Shown here piece after piece: positions 1-5,962 of a stretch of DNA of 9,474 nt. Below the pieces are notes generated by a model, which had not been told where the DNA came from, searched no databases, and saw only the letters and a list, made by a program, of their open reading frames with translations. The translations under genes were made by a program, and so were the position numbers. Position 1 is the first letter of the stretch, and the number at the start of each line of letters is the position of its first letter. The stretch comes from Alphaproteobacteria bacterium (GTDB taxonomy: Bacteria; Pseudomonadota; Alphaproteobacteria; Sneathiellales; Sneathiellaceae): the NCBI GenBank assembly GCA_006226265.1, contig SBHH01000085.1, forward strand, positions 1-9,474. Direction: 5' to 3'.

Positions 1-1268
1 CTCCAGCCGGAAAATTTTATCTGAATACGATCAAGCAGGTACTCGATCAACGGTGCTGCGGCAATCACCCCCGCCACACCAAGATACAAAGCAGCCCGCC
101 GGTGAGCGAGCGCAAGAGCACCTGTACCAAGCAGTGCGAGGACCAGCCAAAGCCACATTTCACGATCGGGGGCCTTGATTCTGCCGGTAAGGACAAGAAG
201 ACCATAAAGAAACCCCGAAAAAGGAAGCAGGCAGTAAAGAATTACCTGTCTTGGACTTACCCATAATGGCAGCATTTCCTTGACCTGGTCATACCAGATC
301 GGCCCAAGCCTCGGATCGGCCTCGGCAATGGGGCCAATGAAGAGGCCGGGATAGGTCAGCCGAAGGGCACCAAGACAAAAAACGCCATAGCCTGCAGCAA
401 AACCGAGCCTGATTGCCGGGCGGGAAAGCCGTTCCGCCATCCGGCTGACAATCAGCCAGAAAACCAGCGGGCAGGACACCATGAAAATCTGGGCAATGGA
501 AATCCGGTCATAGCGGGGAAGAAACCAGTCGCCGGGTGAAACGTCCACGGCGATGCCTACAAGGCAGAGTGTAAGGCACCCGATTGCAAAATCGAGATTT
601 GCCTGTCGCCAGCGCACGCCCCAGAGAAGCCAGCACGCTCCAAGGGCCGCAACAACCGGCACATAGATAATAAGAAATTCCTGACTGATCCAGATGCCAA
701 GACCGCTGAGCGCGCCGGCCAGTAACGCAGGATGTCGGAGAGAACCCGGATGCATCAGCCGGATGAGCAGTCCCAGGACTGCCGCGGCAAGAACCGCCAG
801 AAGCGCATGATGATCGGTTCGCCCAAGGCCGAAATACCCCTGGATACTGGGATGTACCGCCAAAAGAACAACAACCATCAATGAACTGGTCTCACGCATC
901 AGGGGGCGGACTGCCCAGATACAGAGAAAGACGAGAACCAGCGACATCAGGGGCGGCATGACAACGCCCGCAAGCTCAACGGCCTCGTGCTGGTCCATGA
1001 AAGGAAAAAGGGGAGCCGCCAGGGCAATGATCAGGACGTCAAGCGGCCGGGTCCAATGAATATCCGCGCCTTGGCCGGCCGCCGCCCGCGGCACATGTCC
1101 GTCATACCAGCGTCCGGTCTGCAGCAGGATATCGACCCGCTCAAGCCGCATGAAGGCATCCGGTCCGGAAGGCTGCACCGGATTGTCCGGCGCACCGATT
1201 TTCAGCGGCAGGAAAACAAAGCAGATCAGCCAAAGTATGGTGATCAGTAAAATGCGCCCGGCGTTCAT
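1..1268 (-). CDS. STT3-like GT-C family multi-pass membrane protein (partial, C-terminus beyond left edge)
   Basis: An open frame runs from the ATG at 1268 down to base 1 without a stop, giving 422 residues of an unfinished protein. The start is supported by a GGAAAG ribosome site about six bases upstream, and an in-frame stop lies further upstream near 1350. The protein is very hydrophobic, with a first membrane segment at residues 5-22 and roughly ten more. Polar motifs sit where GT-C glycosyltransferases keep theirs: GPDAFMRL (36-42) and HWTRPLD (71-77) in the first large loop, GRTDHH (149-154), WISQEF (193-198), and EADPRLGPIW (316-325) in a later loop. From memory, the same set (HWSR, GRxDHH, VDPRLxPIW) marks a group of uncharacterised alphaproteobacterial proteins related to the STT3/AglB oligosaccharyltransferase fold. 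I infer a lipid-linked-sugar glycosyltransferase of the inner membrane. Donor and acceptor are unknown. It follows cpdR by 104 bases and may be separately transcribed. Confidence 0.72.
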   Translation of the reverse strand, partial: MNAGRILLITILWLICFVFLPLKIGAPDNPVQPSGPDAFMRLERVDILLQTGRWYDGHVPRAAAGQGADIHWTRPLDVLIIALAAPLFPFMDQHEAVELAGVVMPPLMSLVLVFLCIWAVRPLMRETSSLMVVVLLAVHPSIQGYFGLGRTDHHALLAVLAAAVLGLLIRLMHPGSLRHPALLAGALSGLGIWISQEFLIIYVPVVAALGACWLLWGVRWRQANLDFAIGCLTLCLVGIAVDVSPGDWFLPRYDRISIAQIFMVSCPLVFWLIVSRMAERLSRPAIRLGFAAGYGVFCLGALRLTYPGLFIGPIAEADPRLGPIWYDQVKEMLPLWVSPRQVILYCLLPFSGFLYGLLVLTGRIKAPDREMWLWLVLALLGTGALALAHRRAALYLGVAGVIAAAPLIEYLLDRIQIKFSGW

Positions 1269-1317
1269 ATTCCGCTTTCCGGTCCCTGGTTTCAAAACTT
1301 CTTGAACGTGAAACAAG

Positions 1318-1337
1318 GTTAACGGGAATTTATTAAC
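1318..1337. repeat. Inverted TTAAC half-site pair between cpdR and the GT-C gene
   Basis: GTTAA (1318-1322) and TTAAC (1333-1337) form an inverted repeat with a 10-base spacer in the 104-base AT-rich gap upstream of the GT-C gene. TTAAC is the conserved half of a CtrA site, but the spacing here is not the canonical TTAA-N7-TTAAC. I see no clear rho-independent terminator after cpdR and no strong sigma70 promoter in this gap. The role is therefore open: weak regulator site or chance. Confidence 0.2.
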
Positions 1338-1372
1338 AAATTGACCCGGTTACCGTAAAAAAGCAGAAATTT

Positions 1373-1789
1373 TCAGTTTTTCGGTTTCAGCCCGCTGTCC
1401 GACGTAGTGATGACCGGACCCGGCGCCGTCCCCTTAAGCGCCTCGTCCACCTTGTCGCAAATCTCTTTCAGGGTGAAGGGTTTCGATATCACATCATGAA
1501 TCAGCATGTCGAGATTATGGGCCCGCTGACGCTCCGCCGCATAGCCGGTCATCATCAGAATACGAATATCCGGATTGTCCTTGCTGACTTTAAGGGCAAG
1601 CGCAATGCCGTCCATGACCGGCATGACGATATCGGTAAGCAGCAGATCGAACGCCTTGTCTTTCTGCAAAAGATTGACCGCATCCGCCCCATCCTCGACA
1701 GCGACGACAGTGTGGCCGCGATGGGAAAGGGCGCGGCTGACAAATTCCCGAAGGGCTGCTTCATCTTCCGCAATCAGGATGCGCGCCAT
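1373..1789 (-). CDS. cpdR: CpdR-type single-domain response regulator
   Basis: The product is 138 residues, almost entirely a CheY-like receiver domain (about 1-120) with no DNA-binding output. The acidic pocket is E8-D9, the phospho-acceptor is D53 in LLLTDIVMPVMDG, the switch threonine is T81 in MMTGYAAERQRAHNLD, and the conserved lysine is K103 in SKPF. The stretch GYAAERQRAHNLD...IHDVISKPFT is diagnostic for CpdR. In Caulobacter, unphosphorylated CpdR primes the ClpXP protease to degrade cell-cycle substrates including CtrA, while phosphorylation through the CckA-ChpT relay switches it off. This copy carries an extra tail of about 18 residues rich in Gly, Pro, Ser and Thr, ending in Lys-Pro-Lys-Asn. 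It begins 14 bases after the hpt stop, with AAGGA as ribosome site, so it is probably cotranscribed with hpt. Confidence 0.93.
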   Translation of the reverse strand: MARILIAEDEAALREFVSRALSHRGHTVVAVEDGADAVNLLQKDKAFDLLLTDIVMPVMDGIALALKVSKDNPDIRILMMTGYAAERQRAHNLDMLIHDVISKPFTLKEICDKVDEALKGTAPGPVITTSDSGLKPKN

Positions 1790-1803
1790 GTCCTTGTTCC
1801 CGG

Positions 1804-2346
1804 TCAGCCGTTCACGATATACCCGATATAGGGAAGCTCACGATAATAATGGGCGAAATCAAGGCCATAACCAATCACAAAAAGATCCGGACAGTCAAAC
1901 CCGACGAAATCCGCCTCAAAATTATTTACCCGCTTACCCTTTTTGTCCAGCATCAGGCAGGTTTTCACCGTTTCTGCCCCACGCGCCAGCAGATCCTTGG
2001 TCGCGAAATTCATGGTGCGGCCCGATTCCAGGATATCGTCGATCAGCAGGACCTTACGCCCCTTCACGGTATCGACAATGTCGCGAGTGATCACGACCGT
2101 CCCGCTGCTAATCTTCTTGTCACCGTAGGATGACAGCGCCATGAAATCAATCTGCGGGCGCACTCCTGCATAATGCAGCGCCCGGATCAGATCGGCAGCG
2201 AAGACAAAACTTCCCTTCAGAACGGCGATCACCAGGATATCCTGCCCGAGATCAGCAGCGATTTCTTCTGCCAGCTCCGTGTTCCGCCGTTCAATATCCG
2301 CCCCGGAAAACAGGATCTCGATTTGTGGTTTTTCTTTAGCTGTCAC
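1804..2346 (-). CDS. hpt: Hypoxanthine phosphoribosyltransferase
   Basis: This 180-residue protein is the usual length for a bacterial HPRT. It salvages hypoxanthine (and often guanine) by joining it to PRPP to make IMP or GMP in the cytosol. Visible signatures are LKGS (43-46), which forms the pyrophosphate loop; the flexible-loop region around LSSYGDKKISSG (71-82); the PRPP-binding motif VLLIDDILESGRT (99-111) with the acidic pair D103-D104; and the purine-binding end region DLFVIGYGLDFAHYYRELPYIG (154-175, with spaced conserved D, G and R). The start is a GTG at 2346: the frame is closed by a stop a few codons upstream, no in-frame ATG is available, and GGAAG lies about ten bases before it. 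It sits 38 bases after the zinc-ribbon gene and 14 before cpdR, on the same strand, suggesting one transcript. Confidence 0.95.
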   Translation of the reverse strand: MTAKEKPQIEILFSGADIERRNTELAEEIAADLGQDILVIAVLKGSFVFAADLIRALHYAGVRPQIDFMALSSYGDKKISSGTVVITRDIVDTVKGRKVLLIDDILESGRTMNFATKDLLARGAETVKTCLMLDKKGKRVNNFEADFVGFDCPDLFVIGYGLDFAHYYRELPYIGYIVNG

Positions 2347-2384
2347 TCTTGCTCACTTCCATTTTCGAAACCGCCGCCGCACTT

Positions 2385-3098
2385 TCACTCATGCCCGCCG
2401 AGCGCAATCAGATCGACCTTGACATTCTTTGCCTCTGCCGGAGGCTGGTTCATGCTGGTGGAAAATTCGACCTGCCCCCAGGCCGGAACTTCCCGTTCTT
2501 CCACCGTGGTGGTCCAGCTATAGACGAGCTGCCCGTTGTCATCCAGCAGCGAAACCTTGATCCGGGGGATAAGCTGTGTACTGTCGGTCACATTCTTGAT
2601 CTGACCGGTCACGGTCAAGGTAGTAACTCCGCTCTGCAGGACGGACCGGGTCTTCAGATCGTGGATTTCCAGCCCGACCACATTATCGGTTTTCACATCA
2701 ATACGGAACAGCTGATAAACTTTCGCAGTGTCCGGCACAATTGCGACAATCTGATTGCGGGCAAAGAATGCGCCAGCCAGAAGCACAATGAGAATGGCCA
2801 GCAGCAAAATCCAGCTCAGCCATTTGCGGCGCTTACCAGGCTTTTTGCCTGCTACCGGATTCTGCACTGCCGTCATCTGTTCGATGCTCAAGCCGGCGGA
2901 TACATCGCCTTCAGACGGGGAATTTTCGGCAGCCTCCTTGGCGGGGACGGGCTCTGCAATGGTTTTCGGCATGTCCTCAGGCGGGAATTCGCGCCATTTA
3001 TGGCCGCATTTGGCGCATTTCACAGCCCGCCCTTCCGGTCCGATAGAGGCCGGATCGATGGAATATCGGGTCGCACAGACTGAACAGGTCAAAATCAT
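2385..3098 (-). CDS. MJ0042-type zinc-ribbon, single-pass membrane protein with DUF3426-like C-terminal domain
   Basis: The 237-residue product starts with a compact zinc ribbon with ligands C5, C8, C28 and C31 (CSVC and CAKC, followed by GHKWREF), matching the MJ0042/zinc_ribbon_5 family. A polar, acidic linker (about 40-90) and a Lys/Arg-rich stretch (85-92) precede one membrane helix at 93-113. The rest (about 120-237) is predicted outside the cytoplasm. It contains a beta-rich segment with LTVTGQIKNVTDSTQLIP and DDNGQLVYSW, which resembles DUF3426, a domain often paired with this zinc ribbon. Function is unknown for the family. The basic residues before the helix fit a cytoplasmic ribbon and periplasmic C-terminus. 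It is the first gene of the minus-strand group and is divergent from ftsE, an arrangement I recall from other alphaproteobacteria. The ATG at 3098 is the only sensible start, as a stop lies five codons upstream, but it has no good Shine-Dalgarno. Confidence 0.85.
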   Translation of the reverse strand: MILTCSVCATRYSIDPASIGPEGRAVKCAKCGHKWREFPPEDMPKTIAEPVPAKEAAENSPSEGDVSAGLSIEQMTAVQNPVAGKKPGKRRKWLSWILLLAILIVLLAGAFFARNQIVAIVPDTAKVYQLFRIDVKTDNVVGLEIHDLKTRSVLQSGVTTLTVTGQIKNVTDSTQLIPRIKVSLLDDNGQLVYSWTTTVEEREVPAWGQVEFSTSMNQPPAEAKNVKVDLIALGGHE

Positions 3099-3134
3099 GA
3101 GCCAGAAGATTCACTCTACCGTTAAAGTTTCTTT

Positions 3135-3163
3135 TTTATAGGCGTTTGCTTGGACATGCACAA
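3135..3163 (-). promoter_or_regulatory. Candidate sigma70-type promoter for the zinc-ribbon/hpt/cpdR group
   Basis: Reading the minus strand, TTGTGC (3163-3158) is followed after exactly 17 bases by TATAAA (3140-3135). These match the -35 consensus at four of six positions and the -10 at five of six, with ideal spacing. Transcription would start near 3128, leaving a leader of about 30 bases before the ATG at 3098. This is a by-eye consensus match, not a mapped start. Confidence 0.5.
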
Positions 3164-3185
3164 GACTGGCTGATAAATCTATCAT
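3157..3185 (+). promoter_or_regulatory. Candidate promoter for the ftsEX operon, back to back with the opposing one
   Basis: TGCACA (3157-3162) and TATCAT (3180-3185) are separated by 17 bases and match the -35 at four and the -10 at five of six positions. Its -35 overlaps the -35 of the opposing promoter, so the two would compete or share a regulator. Other weaker pairings exist in the same stretch, such as TTGGAC at 3150 with an AT-rich -10 near 3172. The choice is uncertain. Confidence 0.3.
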
Positions 3186-3212
3186 AGTTTATTGTGAAGC
3201 CGGTTTTTGCGT

Positions 3213-3217
3213 GGAGG
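3213..3217 (+). promoter_or_regulatory. Shine-Dalgarno that places the ftsE start at 3223
   Basis: A perfect GGAGG lies five bases before the GTG at 3223. An earlier in-frame GTG at 3211 would place this GGAGG inside the coding region and leave that start without a ribosome site. Starting at 3223 also gives an N-terminus (MVRFENVGMRY) that matches the usual FtsE beginning. Confidence 0.65.
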
Positions 3218-3222
3218 ATTGC

Positions 3223-3921
3223 GTGGTCAGGTTCGAGAATGTCGGAATGCGCTATGGCATGGGACCGGAAGTCCTGCGGGATATCAGCTTCCATCTCAGC
3301 CCCGGCTCCTTTCACTTTCTGACTGGCCCGACCGGCGCGGGCAAAAGCTCGCTTCTGAAACTTCTCGCACTTTCCCATCGGCCAAGTCGCGGCCTTGTTA
3401 CCCTTTTCAACAAGGAGGTCTCCACTCTCGTTCGCGATGACCTGCCCGCCATGCGGCGGAAAATCGGCGTTGTCTATCAGGAATTCCGCCTGCTTGATCA
3501 TCTCTCGGCCATGGATAATGTCGCGCTGCCGCTTAAAATTGCGGGTGCGAAGGATGCGCGCATCTATCAGCATGTGGCCGAGCTTCTGGAATGGGTCGGC
3601 CTTGGCAACCAGATCGACGCGAAACCGCCCACCCTGTCGGGCGGGGAAAAGCAGCGCGTCGCCATCGCCCGGGCGGTCATCAACCGCCCGCAGTTGCTGA
3701 TCGCAGATGAACCGACCGGCAGCATGGATGCCGAGATGGGCCTTCGCCTCATGCATCTCTTCCAGGAACTGAACAAGATCGGCACGACCGTCGTCGTCGC
3801 CACTCATGACCTCGACATGATTCAGCGTTTCGGCAACCCAGTCATGTTTTTAAAGGACGGACTGCTCACCACCCGTGGCCCCGAGAAGCTTCCCAGACAT
3901 TTCAGCGAGAACGGCGCATGA
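3223..3921 (+). CDS. ftsE: Cell-division ABC transporter ATP-binding protein FtsE
   Basis: The 232-residue product is a stand-alone ABC ATPase of normal FtsE length. All nucleotide-site elements are present: Walker A GPTGAGKS (35-42), Q-loop Q86 in VYQEFRLLDHLSAMDNV, signature LSGGE (138-142), Walker B LLIADE with catalytic E163, D-loop around SMD (167-169), and H-loop H195 in VVATHD. FtsE pairs with FtsX at the inner membrane. The complex joins the divisome and uses ATP to activate periplasmic peptidoglycan hydrolases rather than to move a solute. The start is taken as the GTG at 3223, which has GGAGG five bases upstream; a GTG at 3211 would add four residues. The stop overlaps the ftsX start by four bases (ATGA), so the two are probably translationally coupled. 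Confidence 0.95.
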   Translation: MVRFENVGMRYGMGPEVLRDISFHLSPGSFHFLTGPTGAGKSSLLKLLALSHRPSRGLVTLFNKEVSTLVRDDLPAMRRKIGVVYQEFRLLDHLSAMDNVALPLKIAGAKDARIYQHVAELLEWVGLGNQIDAKPPTLSGGEKQRVAIARAVINRPQLLIADEPTGSMDAEMGLRLMHLFQELNKIGTTVVVATHDLDMIQRFGNPVMFLKDGLLTTRGPEKLPRHFSENGA

Positions 3922-4805
3922 TCAGTCTTTTCGGGAAATCCGCCGAGCTGCAGCTCGAAAAGGACGTCTCCACCCGCTATCTGCCGGTGGTGATCGCCGC
4001 CATGATCTTTCTCGCCGCCCTCGCCATCGGCGGACTGTTTTCGCTGCATAATGCCATCGGCAACTGGTCCGAAACGCTGACCGGCAATCTGACCGTGGAA
4101 ATCGCCTATGACCCGGCGGCCGATCTCGACAAGAAAGTCGCAGAGGCCGTCAAACTCCTCTCCGAAACGCCCGGCGTTACCTCTGCCCGCGCCATCGGGA
4201 AGGAGGAAACCCACGCCCTTCTCGCCCCGTTCCTTGGCAAAAACGCGGCGCTTGATGAACTGCCGGTCCCGCGCCTGATTGAAGTCATCATTGAGGAGGG
4301 GAATGCGGTCGACCTCAGAGCCCTCAATGAGAAACTGGCGGGCGCCGTGCCGGGCGCCTCGCTTGATATCCATCGGCCCTGGCTCAACAAGATGGTGACG
4401 CTCGGTCATTCGGTGCAGCTTCTAGCCGCTGCCATCATGTTGCTGATCGGCGTTGTGACCGTCATCATCGTCATCTTCGCCGTGCGTACCGGCCTTGTCA
4501 TGCATGCCGAGGTGATCCAGGTGCTGCACCTCATCGGTGCGCACGACAAATATATTGCCGAACAGTTCCAGAATTATTTTTCGCGGCTGAGTTTCCTCGG
4601 CGCCCTGCCCGGACTGGTGGTAGCCGTAATCGTCATGTTCATCTTCAATTTTCTGGTGGGCTCTCTCGAATCCTCGATGCTACCGCCCCTTACCCTTGAG
4701 CCGGCAGGGATTGTTGCGCTTCTCCTGCTGCCTTTCCTCATTGCCCTTCTCACGCGCTTTACCGTTCGTCTGGTCGTCATGCGCTCCCTCGCACGGATGA
4801 TGTGA
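3918..4805 (+). CDS. ftsX: Cell-division membrane protein FtsX
   Basis: The 295-residue product has the FtsX plan: a short cytoplasmic N-terminus, membrane helix 1 at about 22-44, a periplasmic domain of roughly 120 residues (45-163), then helices at about 166-190, 224-249 and 262-282. Between helices 2 and 3 the cytoplasmic loop contains VIQVLHLIGAHDKYIAEQFQ (199-218), the typical FtsX/MacB-type coupling segment that contacts the ATPase. The periplasmic domain includes LLSETPGVTSARAIGKEE, the recurring family pattern. FtsX transmits FtsE ATPase activity to periplasmic regulators of cell-wall hydrolases. The ATG overlaps the ftsE stop, and the next gene begins one base after this stop. Known alphaproteobacterial FtsX proteins differ a lot in the periplasmic loop, so the partner cannot be predicted here. 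Confidence 0.94.
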   Translation: MISLFGKSAELQLEKDVSTRYLPVVIAAMIFLAALAIGGLFSLHNAIGNWSETLTGNLTVEIAYDPAADLDKKVAEAVKLLSETPGVTSARAIGKEETHALLAPFLGKNAALDELPVPRLIEVIIEEGNAVDLRALNEKLAGAVPGASLDIHRPWLNKMVTLGHSVQLLAAAIMLLIGVVTVIIVIFAVRTGLVMHAEVIQVLHLIGAHDKYIAEQFQNYFSRLSFLGALPGLVVAVIVMFIFNFLVGSLESSMLPPLTLEPAGIVALLLLPFLIALLTRFTVRLVVMRSLARMM

Positions 4806-4806
4806 C

Positions 4807-5352
4807 ATGCTGGTGCTGCTCGACAGGGACGGTGTGATCAACGAGGATCGCGCCGATTTCGTAAAAAGCCCGGCGGAACTCGTGCTTATTCCGGGCGCGG
4901 CGGAGGCGATTGCCGAACTTTGCGGCCATGGGCACCGGATCGCCATCGTGACCAATCAGTCCTGTATCGGTCGGGGCCTGATCGGCGAGGAACAACTGGA
5001 CGCAATCCATGCAAAGCTTCACAATGCGGTCCGGCGGGCAGGCGGCCGGATCGAGGATATTATCGTCGCCCCCGATGCGCCCTGGGCCGCAACGGAACGG
5101 CGCAAACCCGGCCCCGGCATGCTTCTGGAGGCGATGCAAAAATTCAAGACAGCAGCAAGGGAAAGCGTTCTGGTGGGCGACAGCCTGCGGGACTTGCAGG
5201 CCGCAAAAGCGGCAAATTGTCATCGTATCCTGGTCCAGACGGGGAAAGGCCGGGCAACGCAGGCGGCGGGCATCGGCGCAGAATTGCTGCCCGTGCATGT
5301 CGCGAAGGATCTGGCAGCGGCCTGCGGTTTTATTCTCGAGGGAAGGTTCTAG
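4807..5352 (+). CDS. HAD-IIIA phosphatase, GmhB-like (heptose bisphosphatase family) without zinc-binding cysteines
   Basis: The 181-residue protein has all HAD catalytic motifs: nucleophile and acid D6 and D8 in LLDRDGVIN, T49-N50 in IVTNQSCIGRG, K100 in RRKPGPGM, and D125/D129 in VGDSLRDL. Order, length and the NQSxIGRG and KPGPGM signatures match GmhB, which removes the 7-phosphate of D-glycero-D-manno-heptose 1,7-bisphosphate for LPS inner-core heptose synthesis, and also the related histidinol-phosphatase. The GmhB zinc loop, normally a Cys-x-His plus Cys-x-Cys just before the RKPxPGM motif, here reads APDAPWAATERRKPG and contains no cysteine or histidine. Substrate is therefore uncertain, though a sugar bisphosphate is most likely. 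It starts one base after the ftsX stop and ends four bases before the next gene. Confidence 0.85.
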   Translation: MLVLLDRDGVINEDRADFVKSPAELVLIPGAAEAIAELCGHGHRIAIVTNQSCIGRGLIGEEQLDAIHAKLHNAVRRAGGRIEDIIVAPDAPWAATERRKPGPGMLLEAMQKFKTAARESVLVGDSLRDLQAAKAANCHRILVQTGKGRATQAAGIGAELLPVHVAKDLAAACGFILEGRF

Positions 5353-5356
5353 CGTT

Positions 5357-5962
5357 ATGTTTTTTTATCTCAAGGGAATAGTAACAGTCATCTTTATCGT
5401 CGGCAGCTTCTGGACGGGCGCGTTCCTGACTTTTATCGACGATATCCGGATGCCTGCCCTACCCGCCGCCGCGAAGGCGGGCGGCATTGTCATCCTGACC
5501 GGCACGCCGGCGCGTTTGACAGCGGGATTCGAACTGCTGAACGAAGGGGCTGGCGAGCGCCTGCTCGTCTCCGGCGTCAATTCGAAAGTGACGCGCGAAA
5601 CGCTCCGCCATGCGGTTGGCCAGACATCCGAGCAGATGAACTGCTGTGTCGATCTTGGCCGCATCGCCCGCAATACCGAGGGCAACGCCTTTGAGACCAT
5701 GCTCTGGGCACGGGCCCATGATTTCAAGAGCCTGTTGATTGTCACCAGCGCCTATCACATGCCGCGCAGCCTCGTGGAACTAAAGCGCCAGATGCCGGAC
5801 ATTAAACTGATTGCCTATCCCGTCGCGAATGATACGCTGGAGCCGGAAAGCTGGTGGCAAAAGCCGCACAGCCTTGTCACCGTCGCCGGGGAGTTCAACA
5901 AATATGTCTTCAGTCTCGTCCGGGCCCGTCTTGAACAGCCGAAAGTGAGTGATCCTTCGTGA
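5357..5962 (+). CDS. YdcF-like / DUF218 family protein with N-terminal membrane anchor
   Basis: The 201-residue product opens with an uncleaved-looking hydrophobic segment (about 5-27), then a DUF218 domain. Motifs are GGIVILTGTPARLTAG near residues 42-57, ERLLVSGVN around 67-75, the RNTEGNAFET helix near 106-115 and LLIVTSAYHMPRS near 126-138, the last being the typical end of the DUF218 core. Members such as E. coli YdcF, ElyC and SanA are envelope-linked and of largely unsettled biochemistry; ElyC affects peptidoglycan and lipid-carrier homeostasis. The same frame stays open upstream inside the phosphatase gene, but the ATG at 5357 is the right start: it follows GGAAGG (5341-5346) and gives the membrane anchor at the N-terminus. 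Its stop overlaps the plsC start by four bases (GTGA). Confidence 0.87.
   Translation: MFFYLKGIVTVIFIVGSFWTGAFLTFIDDIRMPALPAAAKAGGIVILTGTPARLTAGFELLNEGAGERLLVSGVNSKVTRETLRHAVGQTSEQMNCCVDLGRIARNTEGNAFETMLWARAHDFKSLLIVTSAYHMPRSLVELKRQMPDIKLIAYPVANDTLEPESWWQKPHSLVTVAGEFNKYVFSLVRARLEQPKVSDPS

Noticed and set aside
987..1250. Plus-strand 87-codon frame opposite the GT-C gene
   Set aside because: It lies antisense to the N-terminal region of the GT-C protein containing the HWTR motif and has no domain or ribosome site.
1340..1372. Possible terminator after cpdR (T-run on the minus strand)
   Set aside because: A TTTTTT run exists just after the cpdR stop, but no adequate GC-rich stem precedes it; the apparent repeat does not pair properly.
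2349..3083. Plus-strand 244-codon frame opposite the zinc-ribbon gene
   Set aside because: It is antisense to a gene with a clear four-cysteine ribbon and transmembrane helix. The plus-strand translation shows no family features.
3211..3222. Alternative ftsE start at the GTG at 3211
   Set aside because: It lacks a ribosome site and would place the perfect GGAGG within the gene; the GTG at 3223 fits both the ribosome site and the family N-terminus.
3136..3807. Long minus-strand open frame (223 codons) opposite ftsE
   Set aside because: It lies antisense to a complete FtsE with all ABC motifs, shows no recognisable domain, and is explained by GC-rich codon use on the other strand.
5009..5356. 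Upstream extension of the YdcF-like frame into the phosphatase gene
   Set aside because: The frame is open but overlaps the conserved C-terminal half of the HAD phosphatase. The Arg/Cys-rich translation is not protein-like, and a ribosome site plus membrane anchor support the ATG at 5357.
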